This document shows, piece by piece, positions 54,847 through 62,919 of a stretch of DNA of 64,000 nt. Location of the stretch: positions 124,001-188,000 of the forward strand of contig NZ_BAABJQ010000010.1 in the NCBI RefSeq assembly GCF_039543385.1. Direction: 5' to 3'. Positions within the stretch are counted from its first letter, which is position 1, and the number at the start of each line of letters is the position of its first letter. Both the position numbers and the translations under genes were made by a program. The notes below the pieces were generated by a model, which saw nothing but the letters and a program-made list of their open reading frames with translations, was not told the DNA's origin and searched no databases. The DNA comes from Rugosimonospora acidiphila (lineage in GTDB: Bacteria; Actinomycetota; Actinomycetes; Mycobacteriales; Micromonosporaceae).

Positions 54847-55061
54847 GATTGGTCCTTTCGTTCGTTCGGCGATCGTGGCTTCGACGCTAGAAACGGATCC
54901 CGCTCGGCGGCATGGGTGTGGCCGCCCGAGCGGGTGGGGCTAGGCCCACGATCCCCGGGGCTCAGCGGGATACCAGGCGCGGGCCGACCGACCGTAGCTT
55001 CGCAAGCGTAGGCAGGGCGAAACGCGGATCGCCCGCTGAGCTGGAGGAGGAGCGGATTTCC

Positions 55062-56477
55062 ATGGTCGATGAGAGGGCGCCGGCCCAGCGGCCGTCGGCG
55101 CGAACAATTCCGTCCGGACCCGGCTGGCACAATGACAGTCGTGATGGAAGGGTCGCAGGCGTGAAGCCTCCCGCGGGAGGCCGGATCCGGCGCTGGCTGT
55201 CCGGGATCGGGCCTGGGCTCTACCGCTCAGCGTTGGTCACCGGCGTCACCGGCGCGGTACCGGCGGTGGCCGTGGCCGGCGGGCTCGGGTTCGCCCAGGT
55301 GGCGCCCTCCTTCGCGGGGCCGGACGCGCCCGGAATCCTCCAGGCGCTGGCTGATTTCGGATCCGCACTGCTGGTGGCGGTGTGGACCGCCGTGCCCGTC
55401 CTGTTCGTCCTTTTGTTTGCCGGCCCCGGGCTCGACCGGGCCGCGTGCCGGCTCGCGGAACGCTGGCTCGGCGTGCGGATTGAGCCGGCCGACCCTCCCG
55501 TCCGACCGATCACCCGCATGGCCACCGGCTACTGGTGGGACGGCCGCCAGTATCACCGGTCCGAGCGGGACGCACGCCACCACGTCGAGATGGATGCCCG
55601 ATTCGCGCAGCTGCGCCGTGACCTGCCCTGGATAGCGATCGCCGGCGTGACCGCGCTGCCGGTCGCGGTTCTGCCGTGGTGCGCGATCGCCGTCGGCGGG
55701 TACCTGGTCGTGACGCCGGGACTTCTCGGGTACGGCATCGCCGCGATCGCCGTCGGCCTGGCCGGCGCCCCGTTCGCGTGGCGGGTCTTCGGGCCGGTGG
55801 CCCTCCATTTCCTCGGGGCGAGCCCGCGATCGCGGCTCGGCAGGCGAGTGCGGGAACTGGAGGCCATTCGGGCGGACCTGACCCAGACGCAGGCGGCCGA
55901 ACTGGAGCGCATCGAGCGTGGCCTGCACGACGGGGCGCAGGCCCGGCTGGTGGCCATGGGCATGTCGGTGCAGGCCGCCGAACGACTCGTCGATGCCGAT
56001 CCCACCACGGCGAAGGCGATCCTGGCCGAGGCCCGGGCCTCGTCGGTCGCCGCGCTCGCCGAGCTGCGAGCGTTGGTCCGTGGCATCAATCCGCCCGTGC
56101 TGTCCGAGCGCGGCCTGGTGGACGCCGTCCGGGCCCTGGCGCTCGACGCTTCCGTCGAGGTCGCCGTGCACAGCACGGTGCCCTCCCGACCCGAACGCCC
56201 GGTTGAGGCCGCGGTCTACTTCGCCGTCGCGGAGTTGCTGGCGAATGTGGCCAAGCACGCCCATGCCACCCACGTGACGGTGGAGCTCGGCTACGCCGCG
56301 CGGACGCTGTCCGCGACCGTGACCGACGACGGGGTCGGCGGGGCCACCGCGTCGGCGGGCTCCGGGCTGAGCGGCATCGAGCGAAGGATGTCGGCCTTCG
56401 GTGGCCGCTTGGAAATCGAGAGTCCGGCCGGAGGCCCGACCCGTATCACTGTGGCGGTGTCATGCGAATTGTCATAG
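55062..56477 (+). CDS. NarL-type sensor histidine kinase
   Basis: 471 residues. Two pairs of membrane helices (about 60-130 and 190-250) flank a ~75-residue extracytoplasmic or loop section with WWDGRQYHRSERDARHH. Then HisKA_3 with phospho-acceptor His in ERIERGLHDGAQARL and a HATPase with AVAELLANVAKHA and TDDGVGG. ATG 55062 follows AGGAGGAG; GTG 55161 is a shorter alternative. Overlaps the response regulator by 16 bp. Signal unknown. Confidence 0.9.
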   Translation: MVDERAPAQRPSARTIPSGPGWHNDSRDGRVAGVKPPAGGRIRRWLSGIGPGLYRSALVTGVTGAVPAVAVAGGLGFAQVAPSFAGPDAPGILQALADFGSALLVAVWTAVPVLFVLLFAGPGLDRAACRLAERWLGVRIEPADPPVRPITRMATGYWWDGRQYHRSERDARHHVEMDARFAQLRRDLPWIAIAGVTALPVAVLPWCAIAVGGYLVVTPGLLGYGIAAIAVGLAGAPFAWRVFGPVALHFLGASPRSRLGRRVRELEAIRADLTQTQAAELERIERGLHDGAQARLVAMGMSVQAAERLVDADPTTAKAILAEARASSVAALAELRALVRGINPPVLSERGLVDAVRALALDASVEVAVHSTVPSRPERPVEAAVYFAVAELLANVAKHAHATHVTVELGYAARTLSATVTDDGVGGATASAGSGLSGIERRMSAFGGRLEIESPAGGPTRITVAVSCELS

Positions 56478-57115
56478 CCGAGGACCTGTTCCTGCTGCGC
56501 GATGGGCTGGTCCGCCTCGCCGAGGCGTACGGGCACTCCGTGGTGGCGACGGCCGACACGGGTCCCGGCACGCTCGACGCGCTGCTGCGCACCCGGCCCG
56601 ATGCGGCGATCGTGGATGTCCGGTTGCCGCCGACGTTCTCCGACGAGGGGCTGCAGGCCGCGCTCGCCGCCCGCCGCGAGGTGCCGGGGCTGCCCGTACT
56701 CATCCTCTCGCAGCACGTGGAACAGCTCTACGCCCGCGAACTGCTCGCCGATGGGCAGGGCGGCGTCGGGTACCAGCTCAAGGATCGCGTCCTGGACGCC
56801 GACCAGTTCATGGACGCGCTCGACCGCGTCGCCACCGGCGGTACGGCGCTCGATCCGGAGGTGGTCGCGAAGCTGATCGGTCGGCCCAGACACGCCGATC
56901 CGCTCGCCCCGCTCACCGAACGGGAACGCTCGGTGCTCGCGCTGATGGCGGAGGGCCTTTCCAACGCGGCGATCGCGGGCCAGCTCTTCCTCAGCGAGGG
57001 AGCCATCAGCAAGTACACGACCACCATCTTCGCCAAGCTCGGCCTGGCCGCAGACGACGACACCAACCGCCGGGTCCGGGCCGTGCTCACCTATCTCGGC
57101 GCGGTCGCGGGTTGA
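56462..57115 (+). CDS. NarL/LuxR-type response regulator
   Basis: 217 residues. Receiver domain 1-120 with acidic pocket Glu7/Asp8 and phospho-acceptor Asp52 (AIVDVRLPP); LuxR HTH at about 150-210 (LTERERSVLALMAEGLSNAAIAGQLFLSEGAISKYTTTIFAKLGL). Partner of the overlapping kinase. Target genes unknown. Confidence 0.94.
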   Translation: MRIVIAEDLFLLRDGLVRLAEAYGHSVVATADTGPGTLDALLRTRPDAAIVDVRLPPTFSDEGLQAALAARREVPGLPVLILSQHVEQLYARELLADGQGGVGYQLKDRVLDADQFMDALDRVATGGTALDPEVVAKLIGRPRHADPLAPLTERERSVLALMAEGLSNAAIAGQLFLSEGAISKYTTTIFAKLGLAADDDTNRRVRAVLTYLGAVAG

Positions 57116-57142
57116 GCCCGCCGGCCGGCGCATGGCACGCTC

Positions 57143-57736
57143 GTGCGCGTGATCGATGATTTCGCGAAGGAGTACCTGCACACCGATCTGCGGGAGATCC
57201 GCGAGGCCGTGGTCTGGAAGCTCGACGGTCTCTCCGAATACGACATCCGCCGCCCCCTGACCTCGACCGGAACCAACCTTCTCGGTCTCGTCAAGCACCT
57301 GTCGCTCTGGGAGTCCAGGTACTTCGGCGAGGTCTTCGACCGACCGTTCCCCGAGCCCTCGCCCCGGTGGAACGACGCGGGGGAGCGCGGTGCCGACCTG
57401 TGGGCGACCGAGCACGAGACGCGCGAGGAAATCATCGACCGGTACCGCCGCGTGTGGTCGCATTCGGACGCGACGATCACCGCCCTCACCATCGACTCCC
57501 CGGGCCACGTGCCGTGGTGGCCACGTCCCGACGTGAAGCTGTTCAACATCCTGGTCCACATGCTCACCGAGACCGGCCGGCACGCCGGGCACGCCGACAT
57601 CCTGCGCGAACAGCTCGACGGCTCGACGGGAATGGCGGCCGGCTCGGCAAGCGGGCAACGCGACGCGGCCTTCTTGGAGGCTCAGCGCGCGAGGATTGAG
57701 CGGGCCGCAGAAGCGGCCGCCTCGGCCGGCGCCTGA
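57143..57736 (+). CDS. DinB/DUF664-family protein
   Basis: 197 residues of the four-helix DinB fold: LTSTGTNLLGLVKHLSLWESRYFGEVF with the metal His in KHL, and TGRHAGHADILREQLDG with the HxxxH pair. Related mycothiol- or bacillithiol-dependent transferases share this arrangement, but the function here is open. Start GTG 57143 or 57149. Lies 27 bp after the response regulator and may be co-transcribed. Confidence 0.9.
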   Translation: MRVIDDFAKEYLHTDLREIREAVVWKLDGLSEYDIRRPLTSTGTNLLGLVKHLSLWESRYFGEVFDRPFPEPSPRWNDAGERGADLWATEHETREEIIDRYRRVWSHSDATITALTIDSPGHVPWWPRPDVKLFNILVHMLTETGRHAGHADILREQLDGSTGMAAGSASGQRDAAFLEAQRARIERAAEAAASAGA

Positions 57737-57870
57737 CAGTCAGGACGGCGGTCGGGTTCGCCGCCGGGTCGAGAGCGTCGGCGGAGGTGGTGCGCCGGGC
57801 CGCCCGCGCGGCGGGGCCGAACGGCCGCCCGACCCCGTGGTCCGGGCGGCCATCCGGCTTCGTGGCGGTG

Positions 57871-58296
57871 TTACTCGCAGAAGACCTGCACCTTGCTGTC
57901 GGCGTCGTCGACGTCGACGGTGAGCTCATCGAGGTGCTCGATGAGCTCCTCGAGTTGCTGCGGCTTGAGCTGGGTCAGGTCGATCGGTACCCCTGACTTG
58001 TCCAGCTCCGCGTTGAGCTTGGTGAGCGCCTGCGGAGGGACCAGGCTCGTGAGCCGGACCCCGGCGCGCAGCAGTTGCAGCGGGACCCGCACGTTGACCC
58101 GGCTTGCCGCCTCGCCGCCAGAGTTGTCCTCCACCAACACGCGCAGGTACTTGGGCCGGGCCTTCGGGCGGAGCGCGGCTCCCGGCGGCGGCTCGGGCTG
58201 CTCTCGTTCGAGGGCGTCGATCAGCCGCTCGGCTTCGTCAGCGGTGATCTTGCCCTCGGCCAGCATCTCCAGGATCTGGCGGCGCTGCTCGTTCAT
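57871..58296 (-). CDS. SHOCT-like (YvlB_N) domain protein
   Basis: 141 residues. The N-terminal 30 residues (RRQILEMLAEGKITADEAERLIDALE) are the short SHOCT-like helical hairpin seen in YvlB/LiaX-type and DUF2089-linked proteins. The remainder (YLRVLVEDNSGGEAASRVNVRVPLQLLRAGV) is a beta-rich domain found with it. No membrane segment. Third gene of the operon with the DUF2089 gene. Confidence 0.85.
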   Translation of the reverse strand: MNEQRRQILEMLAEGKITADEAERLIDALEREQPEPPPGAALRPKARPKYLRVLVEDNSGGEAASRVNVRVPLQLLRAGVRLTSLVPPQALTKLNAELDKSGVPIDLTQLKPQQLEELIEHLDELTVDVDDADSKVQVFCE

Positions 58297-58312
58297 TGTT
58301 CCTCCCCGTGAC

Positions 58313-58573
58313 TCATCTGACGCTTACCAGCACGGCCGTTCGGCCGTCCTGAATTTCGAACCGGGCGCCGGGCAGCGCCCACAGCAGTCGCCCGGCGCCG
58401 CGTAGCGCGCCCACCGGATCCACCCCGGTGACGAGGCATGCCACCAATCCACCCAGCACGGCGAGCACCAGCAGCGGTGACAGCACCAGCAGTACCGGCA
58501 GGACGGGGACGGGCAGCCACAGCCGGCGGCCGTTGAGACGCCGATAACGCACCGTCACCAGTTGCGGGATCAT
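58313..58573 (-). CDS. small membrane protein of the DUF2089 operon
   Basis: 86 residues, one or two hydrophobic helices (LPVPVLPVLLVLSPLLVLAVLGGLVACLV), a basic N-terminus and a short C-terminal strand. ATG overlaps the DUF2089 stop (ATGA). Not individually recognised; position between DUF2089 and SHOCT genes is a recurring arrangement. Confidence 0.82.
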   Translation of the reverse strand: MIPQLVTVRYRRLNGRRLWLPVPVLPVLLVLSPLLVLAVLGGLVACLVTGVDPVGALRGAGRLLWALPGARFEIQDGRTAVLVSVR

Positions 58574-58932
58574 CGGGACTTCTCCAGTTCGGCCAGCGCC
58601 TCCTGGACGCTGAGTTCCCCCCGCCGCAGGCGGTCGACCACGTCGGCGCCGGTGGGCGCCGGGTCGGTGTCGACGAAGTCGAGTTGCTCGGCGATCCGGT
58701 TCAGCCGGGATTTGATCGTCGGGTAGCTCACCCCGAAGATCCGCTCCATCTCCTTGATCGAACCGTGCGATCGCACGAACGCGGCAACGAACACCTGGTC
58801 GTCGACGCTGAGTTGAGCCAGCTGCGGCGGTTCGAACTGACCCTCGACCGCCACGCCGCTGCCGGCGAGGCGCACCCGCTCGATCACGAACGGCTGTCCG
58901 CGAGTCAGGTCCGTCAGCTCCTGCCAGTCCAC
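58570..58932 (-). CDS. DUF2089-family putative DNA-binding regulator
   Basis: 120 residues: LAQLSVDDQVFVAAFVRSHGSIKEMERIFGVSYPTIKSRLNRI is a helix-turn-helix characteristic of DUF2089, and GADVVDRLRRGELSVQEALAELEK is a SHOCT-like tail. It lacks the zinc-binding N-terminal half of longer homologues. First gene of a three-gene operon whose promoter is readable. Probably an autoregulator of an envelope-stress-type operon. Confidence 0.88.
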   Translation of the reverse strand: MDWQELTDLTRGQPFVIERVRLAGSGVAVEGQFEPPQLAQLSVDDQVFVAAFVRSHGSIKEMERIFGVSYPTIKSRLNRIAEQLDFVDTDPAPTGADVVDRLRRGELSVQEALAELEKSR

Positions 58933-58973
58933 CTTGGGGCTCCCTTACTCTCGGCGGCCCGCCTACACATTCA

Positions 58974-59025
58974 TTTTTAGCTTGATTTTCTTAAGGCGTC
59001 AACGTGCATACCTTCATTTTCTTAA
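58974..59025 (-). promoter_or_regulatory. promoter of the DUF2089 operon with direct repeats
   Basis: On the minus strand TTGACG (58997-59002) and TAAAAA (58974-58979) are separated by 17 bp. A 14-bp direct repeat, TTAAGAAAATNAAG, occurs within the spacer (58981-58994) and again upstream of the -35 (59012-59025), 31 bp apart. These are candidate operator half-sites. The stretch is strikingly AT-rich for this genome. Confidence 0.75.
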
Positions 59026-59237
59026 TTTGATCTTTGACTTCCCGAACTAGAGGGCCCCTGACCAGGGGTGCCCGGTCGCCCGAGTCCGGCCACCGGCGCG
59101 AGCGGGAGATCCGGATACTCGAACTCGTCCGGCGGCTCGTCGCGTCGGCTTGGCCCCGCACCGATGGTCTAGGCTGTCGGCGCTGATTGCTCGGCCGGCG
59201 CCGGCCAGCTACCACGGATGATGATGGGGGCACCGTG

Positions 59238-59615
59238 ATGACACCAGCCGTTCCTTCCTCGCAGCCCGGCCGCGCCTTCCCTCGCCAGCTGCCACGAACT
59301 CGCCGGTCCGACACCCTCGCGTTCCGCGTCGGCGACACCGAGGCGACGTTGACCACCGACGCCTACCCGAGCGGTGAGCTGGGACAGATTTTCCTCCGCC
59401 TCGACCGGCACGGATCGACCATGGCCGGGGTGACCGACGCGTTCTCGATCGCGGCGTCGCTGGCCCTGCAGCACGGCGCCGATCTGGACGTTCTCGCCGA
59501 GGAGTTGCGGGGCATGCGGTTCGAGCCGGCGGGAGCGACTGACGACGCCCAGATCCCGTCGGCGACCTCGGTCATGGATTATCTGGCCCGTCGTCTGGCC
59601 GCCGACTTCAGCTGA
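59238..59615 (+). CDS. stand-alone C-terminal domain of B12-dependent ribonucleotide reductase
   Basis: 125 residues. RQLPRTRRSDTLAFRVGDTEATLT, GELGQIFLRLDRHGSTMAGVTDAFSIAASLALQHG, MRFEPAGATDD and SVMDYLARRLAADF align closely with the C-terminal domain of class II NrdJ (region before the TSCPD end). The catalytic barrel is absent, and so are the redox cysteines. Start ATG 59238 (or GTG 59235) after GGGGG. Could be a conserved accessory protein or a fragment; intact frame and good SD favour function. Confidence 0.82.
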   Translation: MTPAVPSSQPGRAFPRQLPRTRRSDTLAFRVGDTEATLTTDAYPSGELGQIFLRLDRHGSTMAGVTDAFSIAASLALQHGADLDVLAEELRGMRFEPAGATDDAQIPSATSVMDYLARRLAADFS

Positions 59616-59855
59616 GCTTCCGGGCTCCGGTGGCGGACCCGCCCGCGATTAGCGCCGCACATTGCCGCGGCAGGCGGCGATCACCGGCGGTGTCCGCCGC
59701 GCTCCGACTGCGATCTGCTTGTCCCCCTTGCGAGCTACCCGCGAGTGTCCACTGTGCGGTGACGATTTCGCGCTGCCGGATCCATACCGTGTCGGGGCAG
59801 CCGCGGCGCCTCGGCCGTGGATTCTCGCAAGGGACTTACCGTGGCCCCTGCCCGG

Positions 59856-60647
59856 TCAGGGCCTGCGTCCAAGCCCGCCGAGGAACGCCGCTCGGATCCG
59901 TCCCGGTTCTTCGAGAGGGTCGGGATGCCAATCCGGCACGCCGACCACGCCGGGCTCGACGAGGTCGTACCCCTTGAAGAAGGCGGTGACCTGGGCACGG
60001 GTGCGTAACGCGCCCGGCATGCTGGTGTGCTGGTAGTGCCGCACCGCCTCGCCCACCGCGGGATCGTCCTCGGCGGTACCGTGCGAAATGGCCAGCCAGC
60101 TACCCGCCACGGTGCGCTCCCGGTAATCCACGACAAGCTGGCCCGCCACGGCGTCGTCGGCGAGAAAGTGCAGCACTGCGAACGCCAGGACGGCGACCGG
60201 TTCGGCGAAGTCCAACAGTTGGCCGGCGCGGGCGATCACGGTGTCCACGTCGCGGATGTCCTGCTCCACCACGGCGGTGCCGGGCACCCCGGCAAGGACG
60301 CGTCGGCTGTAGGTGGCCGCGATCGGCTCGTTGTCCACGTAGACGACCCGAGCCTCGGGCGCGTACCGGTGGGCGATCTCGTGGACCGGGCCGACCGTGG
60401 GCACGCCGGCGCCCAGGTCGAGAAACTGACGCACGCCCAGCCCGGCCAGGTGGTGCACCACGCGGCGCAGGAACGCGCGGTTCGCTTGGGTCTGCTGCCG
60501 GCCCTGTGGGTTGGTGCGCAGCACCTGATCCACCGCGGCGCGGTCGGCCGCGAAGTTCGCACCGCCGCCGAGGAGGTAGTCGTACATGCGGGCCGGATTG
60601 GGTGTGGTGGTGTCCAGATCGTTCCACTTGGATTCGTCTGGGCTCAT
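59856..60647 (-). CDS. DUF574-type SAM-dependent methyltransferase
   Basis: 263 residues: NPARMYDYLLGGGANFAADR at the start is diagnostic, followed by FLDLGAGVPT (SAM motif I), VVYVDNEP and ISHGTAED. Large paralogous family in Streptomyces and Micromonosporaceae with unknown substrates. The 240 bp after its stop hold no recognisable gene. Confidence 0.93.
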   Translation of the reverse strand: MSPDESKWNDLDTTTPNPARMYDYLLGGGANFAADRAAVDQVLRTNPQGRQQTQANRAFLRRVVHHLAGLGVRQFLDLGAGVPTVGPVHEIAHRYAPEARVVYVDNEPIAATYSRRVLAGVPGTAVVEQDIRDVDTVIARAGQLLDFAEPVAVLAFAVLHFLADDAVAGQLVVDYRERTVAGSWLAISHGTAEDDPAVGEAVRHYQHTSMPGALRTRAQVTAFFKGYDLVEPGVVGVPDWHPDPLEEPGRIRAAFLGGLGRRP

Positions 60648-60714
60648 GACCCGTAGCGTAGCGGCGCGGAGCGGCGCGCTCTCGCCTTCGATCCGTTCGG
60701 ACCGGAGCCCAGAG

Positions 60715-61050
60715 TCAGGGGCGGGTGGGGTCGGAGCCGCCGGCGGGGACGTATGACCAGACCTCGCTGTGTACCCCGACCGGTGGCGGGGCCGCCTCGC
60801 CCGCGCGTTCGGCGGCCGAGCGGTGACCGTGCGCGAACGCGGGCGAACTGACCCACGCCTGGAACGCCTCTTCGTCGCGCCAGCGGGTGATCACGAGCCA
60901 CGTGGTCCGCTCGTCGTTCGGGCGGAGCAGTTCGAAGCCTTCGAATCCGTCCTGGTCATCGACGGCGCCGGCCCGCGCGGCGAAGCGGCGCGCCAGCTCG
61001 TCGCCGCTGTCGGCCGGTACCGTGATGGCATTGATCTTGACAATGGTCAT
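60715..61050 (-). CDS. MhuD/HmoA-like heme-degrading monooxygenase
   Basis: 111 residues of the ABM fold. MTIVKINAI with Asn7, Trp66 (FQAW) and a His at 74/76 (AHGH) correspond to the heme-contacting Asn7, Trp66 and His75 of Mycobacterium tuberculosis MhuD. FELLRPNDERTTWLVITRW is also shared. It would open heme to release iron. Start overlaps the TetR stop (ATGA), so heme degradation may be under that regulator. Confidence 0.85.
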   Translation of the reverse strand: MTIVKINAITVPADSGDELARRFAARAGAVDDQDGFEGFELLRPNDERTTWLVITRWRDEEAFQAWVSSPAFAHGHRSAAERAGEAAPPPVGVHSEVWSYVPAGGSDPTRP

Positions 61051-61637
61051 GATGCTATTGTCTCCGACCCGCCCGACGTGACCGCAGCCAGCTCGGACGC
61101 CAGCTCCGCGATCAGGTCGCTGAGGGAGGCGTCGAGACCGGGCGCGACCCAGCGGGCGAACGCCGCCCGGAAGACCGTGACGCCCGACTCGGTGGCGAGG
61201 GTGGCCGTGGTCTCCCCGACGCCCTTGGCGCGCAGGGCGGCGGCCACCGCCACCGCCAGTGAGCCCAGCTTGCGCAGCTCGCGCTCCTGTAGCTCGGGAC
61301 TGCTCTCGATGATCGACTGGCGCATCCGAACCAGTTCGAGGCGATCAGCGAAGATCTCGTCCGCCACCCGGCGGAATCCGGCGACAACCGCCTCGAAGGG
61401 CGCCGTGTCCGTCTCGGCGACCGCCTTGACCAGGATCTCCTCCAGTAGCGTGCCACCGCTGAAAAGCGCCTCGCGCTTGTCCCCGAACAGCCGGTAGAAC
61501 GTGCGTTTGTCGAGGCCGGCGCGGGCCGCGATGTCGGTGACCGTGGTCTGCTCGAAGCCGCGCTCGCGGAACAGCTCCAACGCGGCCGCCTCCAGGCGGC
61601 CGCGCGCGTCCGGTTGCCAGCGGGCCATGCCGGCCAT
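61047..61637 (-). CDS. TetR-family regulator
   Basis: 196 residues. HTH LFRERGFEQTTVTDIAARAGLDKRTFYRLFGDKREALF (about 20-58) with a helical ligand domain. Start is ATG 61637 or 61628; no Shine-Dalgarno is seen, so the mRNA may be leaderless. Translationally coupled to the MhuD-like gene and divergent from an NAD-dependent epimerase, with three copies of one palindrome in between. Confidence 0.92.
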   Translation of the reverse strand: MAGMARWQPDARGRLEAAALELFRERGFEQTTVTDIAARAGLDKRTFYRLFGDKREALFSGGTLLEEILVKAVAETDTAPFEAVVAGFRRVADEIFADRLELVRMRQSIIESSPELQERELRKLGSLAVAVAAALRAKGVGETTATLATESGVTVFRAAFARWVAPGLDASLSDLIAELASELAAVTSGGSETIAS

Positions 61638-61644
61638 GGTATCC

Positions 61645-61663
61645 GATGTCACACCGTGACATC
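61645..61663. promoter_or_regulatory. TetR operator copy 1
   Basis: GATGTC-N7-GACATC, perfect inverted repeat, 7 bp before the TetR start. Confidence 0.82.
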
Positions 61664-61673
61664 TTTGCACGAG

Positions 61674-61692
61674 CATGTCGCATGGTGACATC
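61674..61692. promoter_or_regulatory. TetR operator copy 2
   Basis: CATGTC-N7-GACATC, same spacing with one changed outer base, centred 29 bp from copy 1. Confidence 0.78.
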
Positions 61693-61705
61693 ATGAGTGT
61701 ACGGT

Positions 61706-61724
61706 GATGTCGCAAGATGACATC
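61706..61724. promoter_or_regulatory. TetR operator copy 3
   Basis: GATGTC-N7-GACATC, perfect inverted repeat, 32 bp from copy 2 and 22 bp before the epimerase start. Confidence 0.82.
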
Positions 61725-61746
61725 GACCCCTGGGAAAGGAACCACC

Positions 61747-62658
61747 ATGCGGGTATTCGTCACCGGCGCCTCCGGCCACCTCGGCTCCGCGATCCTGCCG
61801 GAACTGCTCTCCGCTGGACACCAGGTCGTCGGCCTGGCCCGCTCCGACGCGTCGGCCGCCGCGATCGAGAAGCTCGGCGCCGACGTGTGCCGCGGCGACC
61901 TGTCCGACCTCGACGTGCTGCGGGAGCAGGCGGCCGCCTCCGACGGCGTCATCCACCTCGCGTTCCGTCACGACCTCATGCTGAGCGGCGACCTCGCCGG
62001 CGCCGCCGAGGTCGACCTGGCCGCCCTCAAGGCACTGGCCGACGGTCTGGACGGCTCCGGCAAACCGCTGGTCGGTACGAGCGGGACGGCCATGCTCGTC
62101 GTCGGGGGCATCGTCGGCCGCCCCGGTACCGAACGGGACGTGTTCCCGGGCGGCGGCTACCGGATCGACGGCGAGAACTTCGTGGCCTACCTCGCCTCGC
62201 GCGGCGTACGCTCTTCGATCGTCCGGCTCGCGCCCACGGTGCACAGCTCGCTTGACCACCACGGCTTCATCACGGCCATCATTGCCGCCGCCCGGCACGG
62301 CGGGTACGCCGCATACGTCGGCGAGGGCGCCAACCGGTGGCCGGCCGTGCACACGCTCGACGCGGCCAACCTCTACCGGCTAGCCCTCGAAAAGGCGCCG
62401 GGCGGCTCGCGCTTGCACGCTGTCGCCGACCAGGGCGTCCCGTTCGCCGAGATCGCCGCCGCCGTCGGCCGCAACCTGGGCATCCCGGTCCGGAGCATCG
62501 GCACCGAGGAGGCGACCGACTACTTCGGCTTCCTCGGACCGTTCGCGCAGCTGGACAACCCGACGTCGGCCGCGATCACCCGCGAACTGCTCGGCTGGAC
62601 CCCGACCCGCCCTGGCCTCATCGCCGACCTCGACGAGGGCCACTACTTCCAGGCGTGA
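61747..62658 (+). CDS. NAD(P)-dependent epimerase/reductase (extended SDR)
   Basis: 303 residues. GASGHLG cofactor motif at 7-13, GDLSD near 55 and HLAFRHD at about 75; the C-terminal half (TEEATDYFGFLGPFAQLDNPTSAAITRELLGWTPTRPGL) matches the common SDR group annotated as 3-beta-hydroxysteroid dehydrogenase-like or NmrA-like. The usual YxxxK is not obvious (RIDGENFVAY instead). GGGAAAGGA precedes ATG 61747. Probably repressed by the divergent TetR. Confidence 0.88.
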   Translation: MRVFVTGASGHLGSAILPELLSAGHQVVGLARSDASAAAIEKLGADVCRGDLSDLDVLREQAAASDGVIHLAFRHDLMLSGDLAGAAEVDLAALKALADGLDGSGKPLVGTSGTAMLVVGGIVGRPGTERDVFPGGGYRIDGENFVAYLASRGVRSSIVRLAPTVHSSLDHHGFITAIIAAARHGGYAAYVGEGANRWPAVHTLDAANLYRLALEKAPGGSRLHAVADQGVPFAEIAAAVGRNLGIPVRSIGTEEATDYFGFLGPFAQLDNPTSAAITRELLGWTPTRPGLIADLDEGHYFQA

Positions 62659-62883
62659 GAATCACATCGTCGCACCCGTCGGCGATGTATCTGTCCAATG
62701 AGGACACTTGTCGCGGGACGCGTACTCGGTTTTCCATGGCAGGCACCCCTCGGAGACGTCGCCTCGCACCGCAGATCCCTTGCTGGTGCCCGACTGGCCC
62801 GATCGTCTACCACGCGGAAGAACGCGTCAGAGCCCTCAGGAAGTCGATCGTCTAATGTAGATATAGAACGATCCGGAAATTCC

Positions 62884-62913
62884 TTGACGCGTCGTTACTC
62901 GCCTGAGTAATTT
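62884..62913 (+). promoter_or_regulatory. promoter with embedded palindrome before a TetR gene
   Basis: TTGACG (62884-62889) and TAATTT (62908-62913) with an 18-bp spacer that contains TTACTC-GCCT-GAGTAA (62895-62910). The -10 ends seven bases before ATG 62920 and no Shine-Dalgarno is present, implying a leaderless transcript and self-repression. Confidence 0.7.
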
Positions 62914-62919
62914 TTACCC

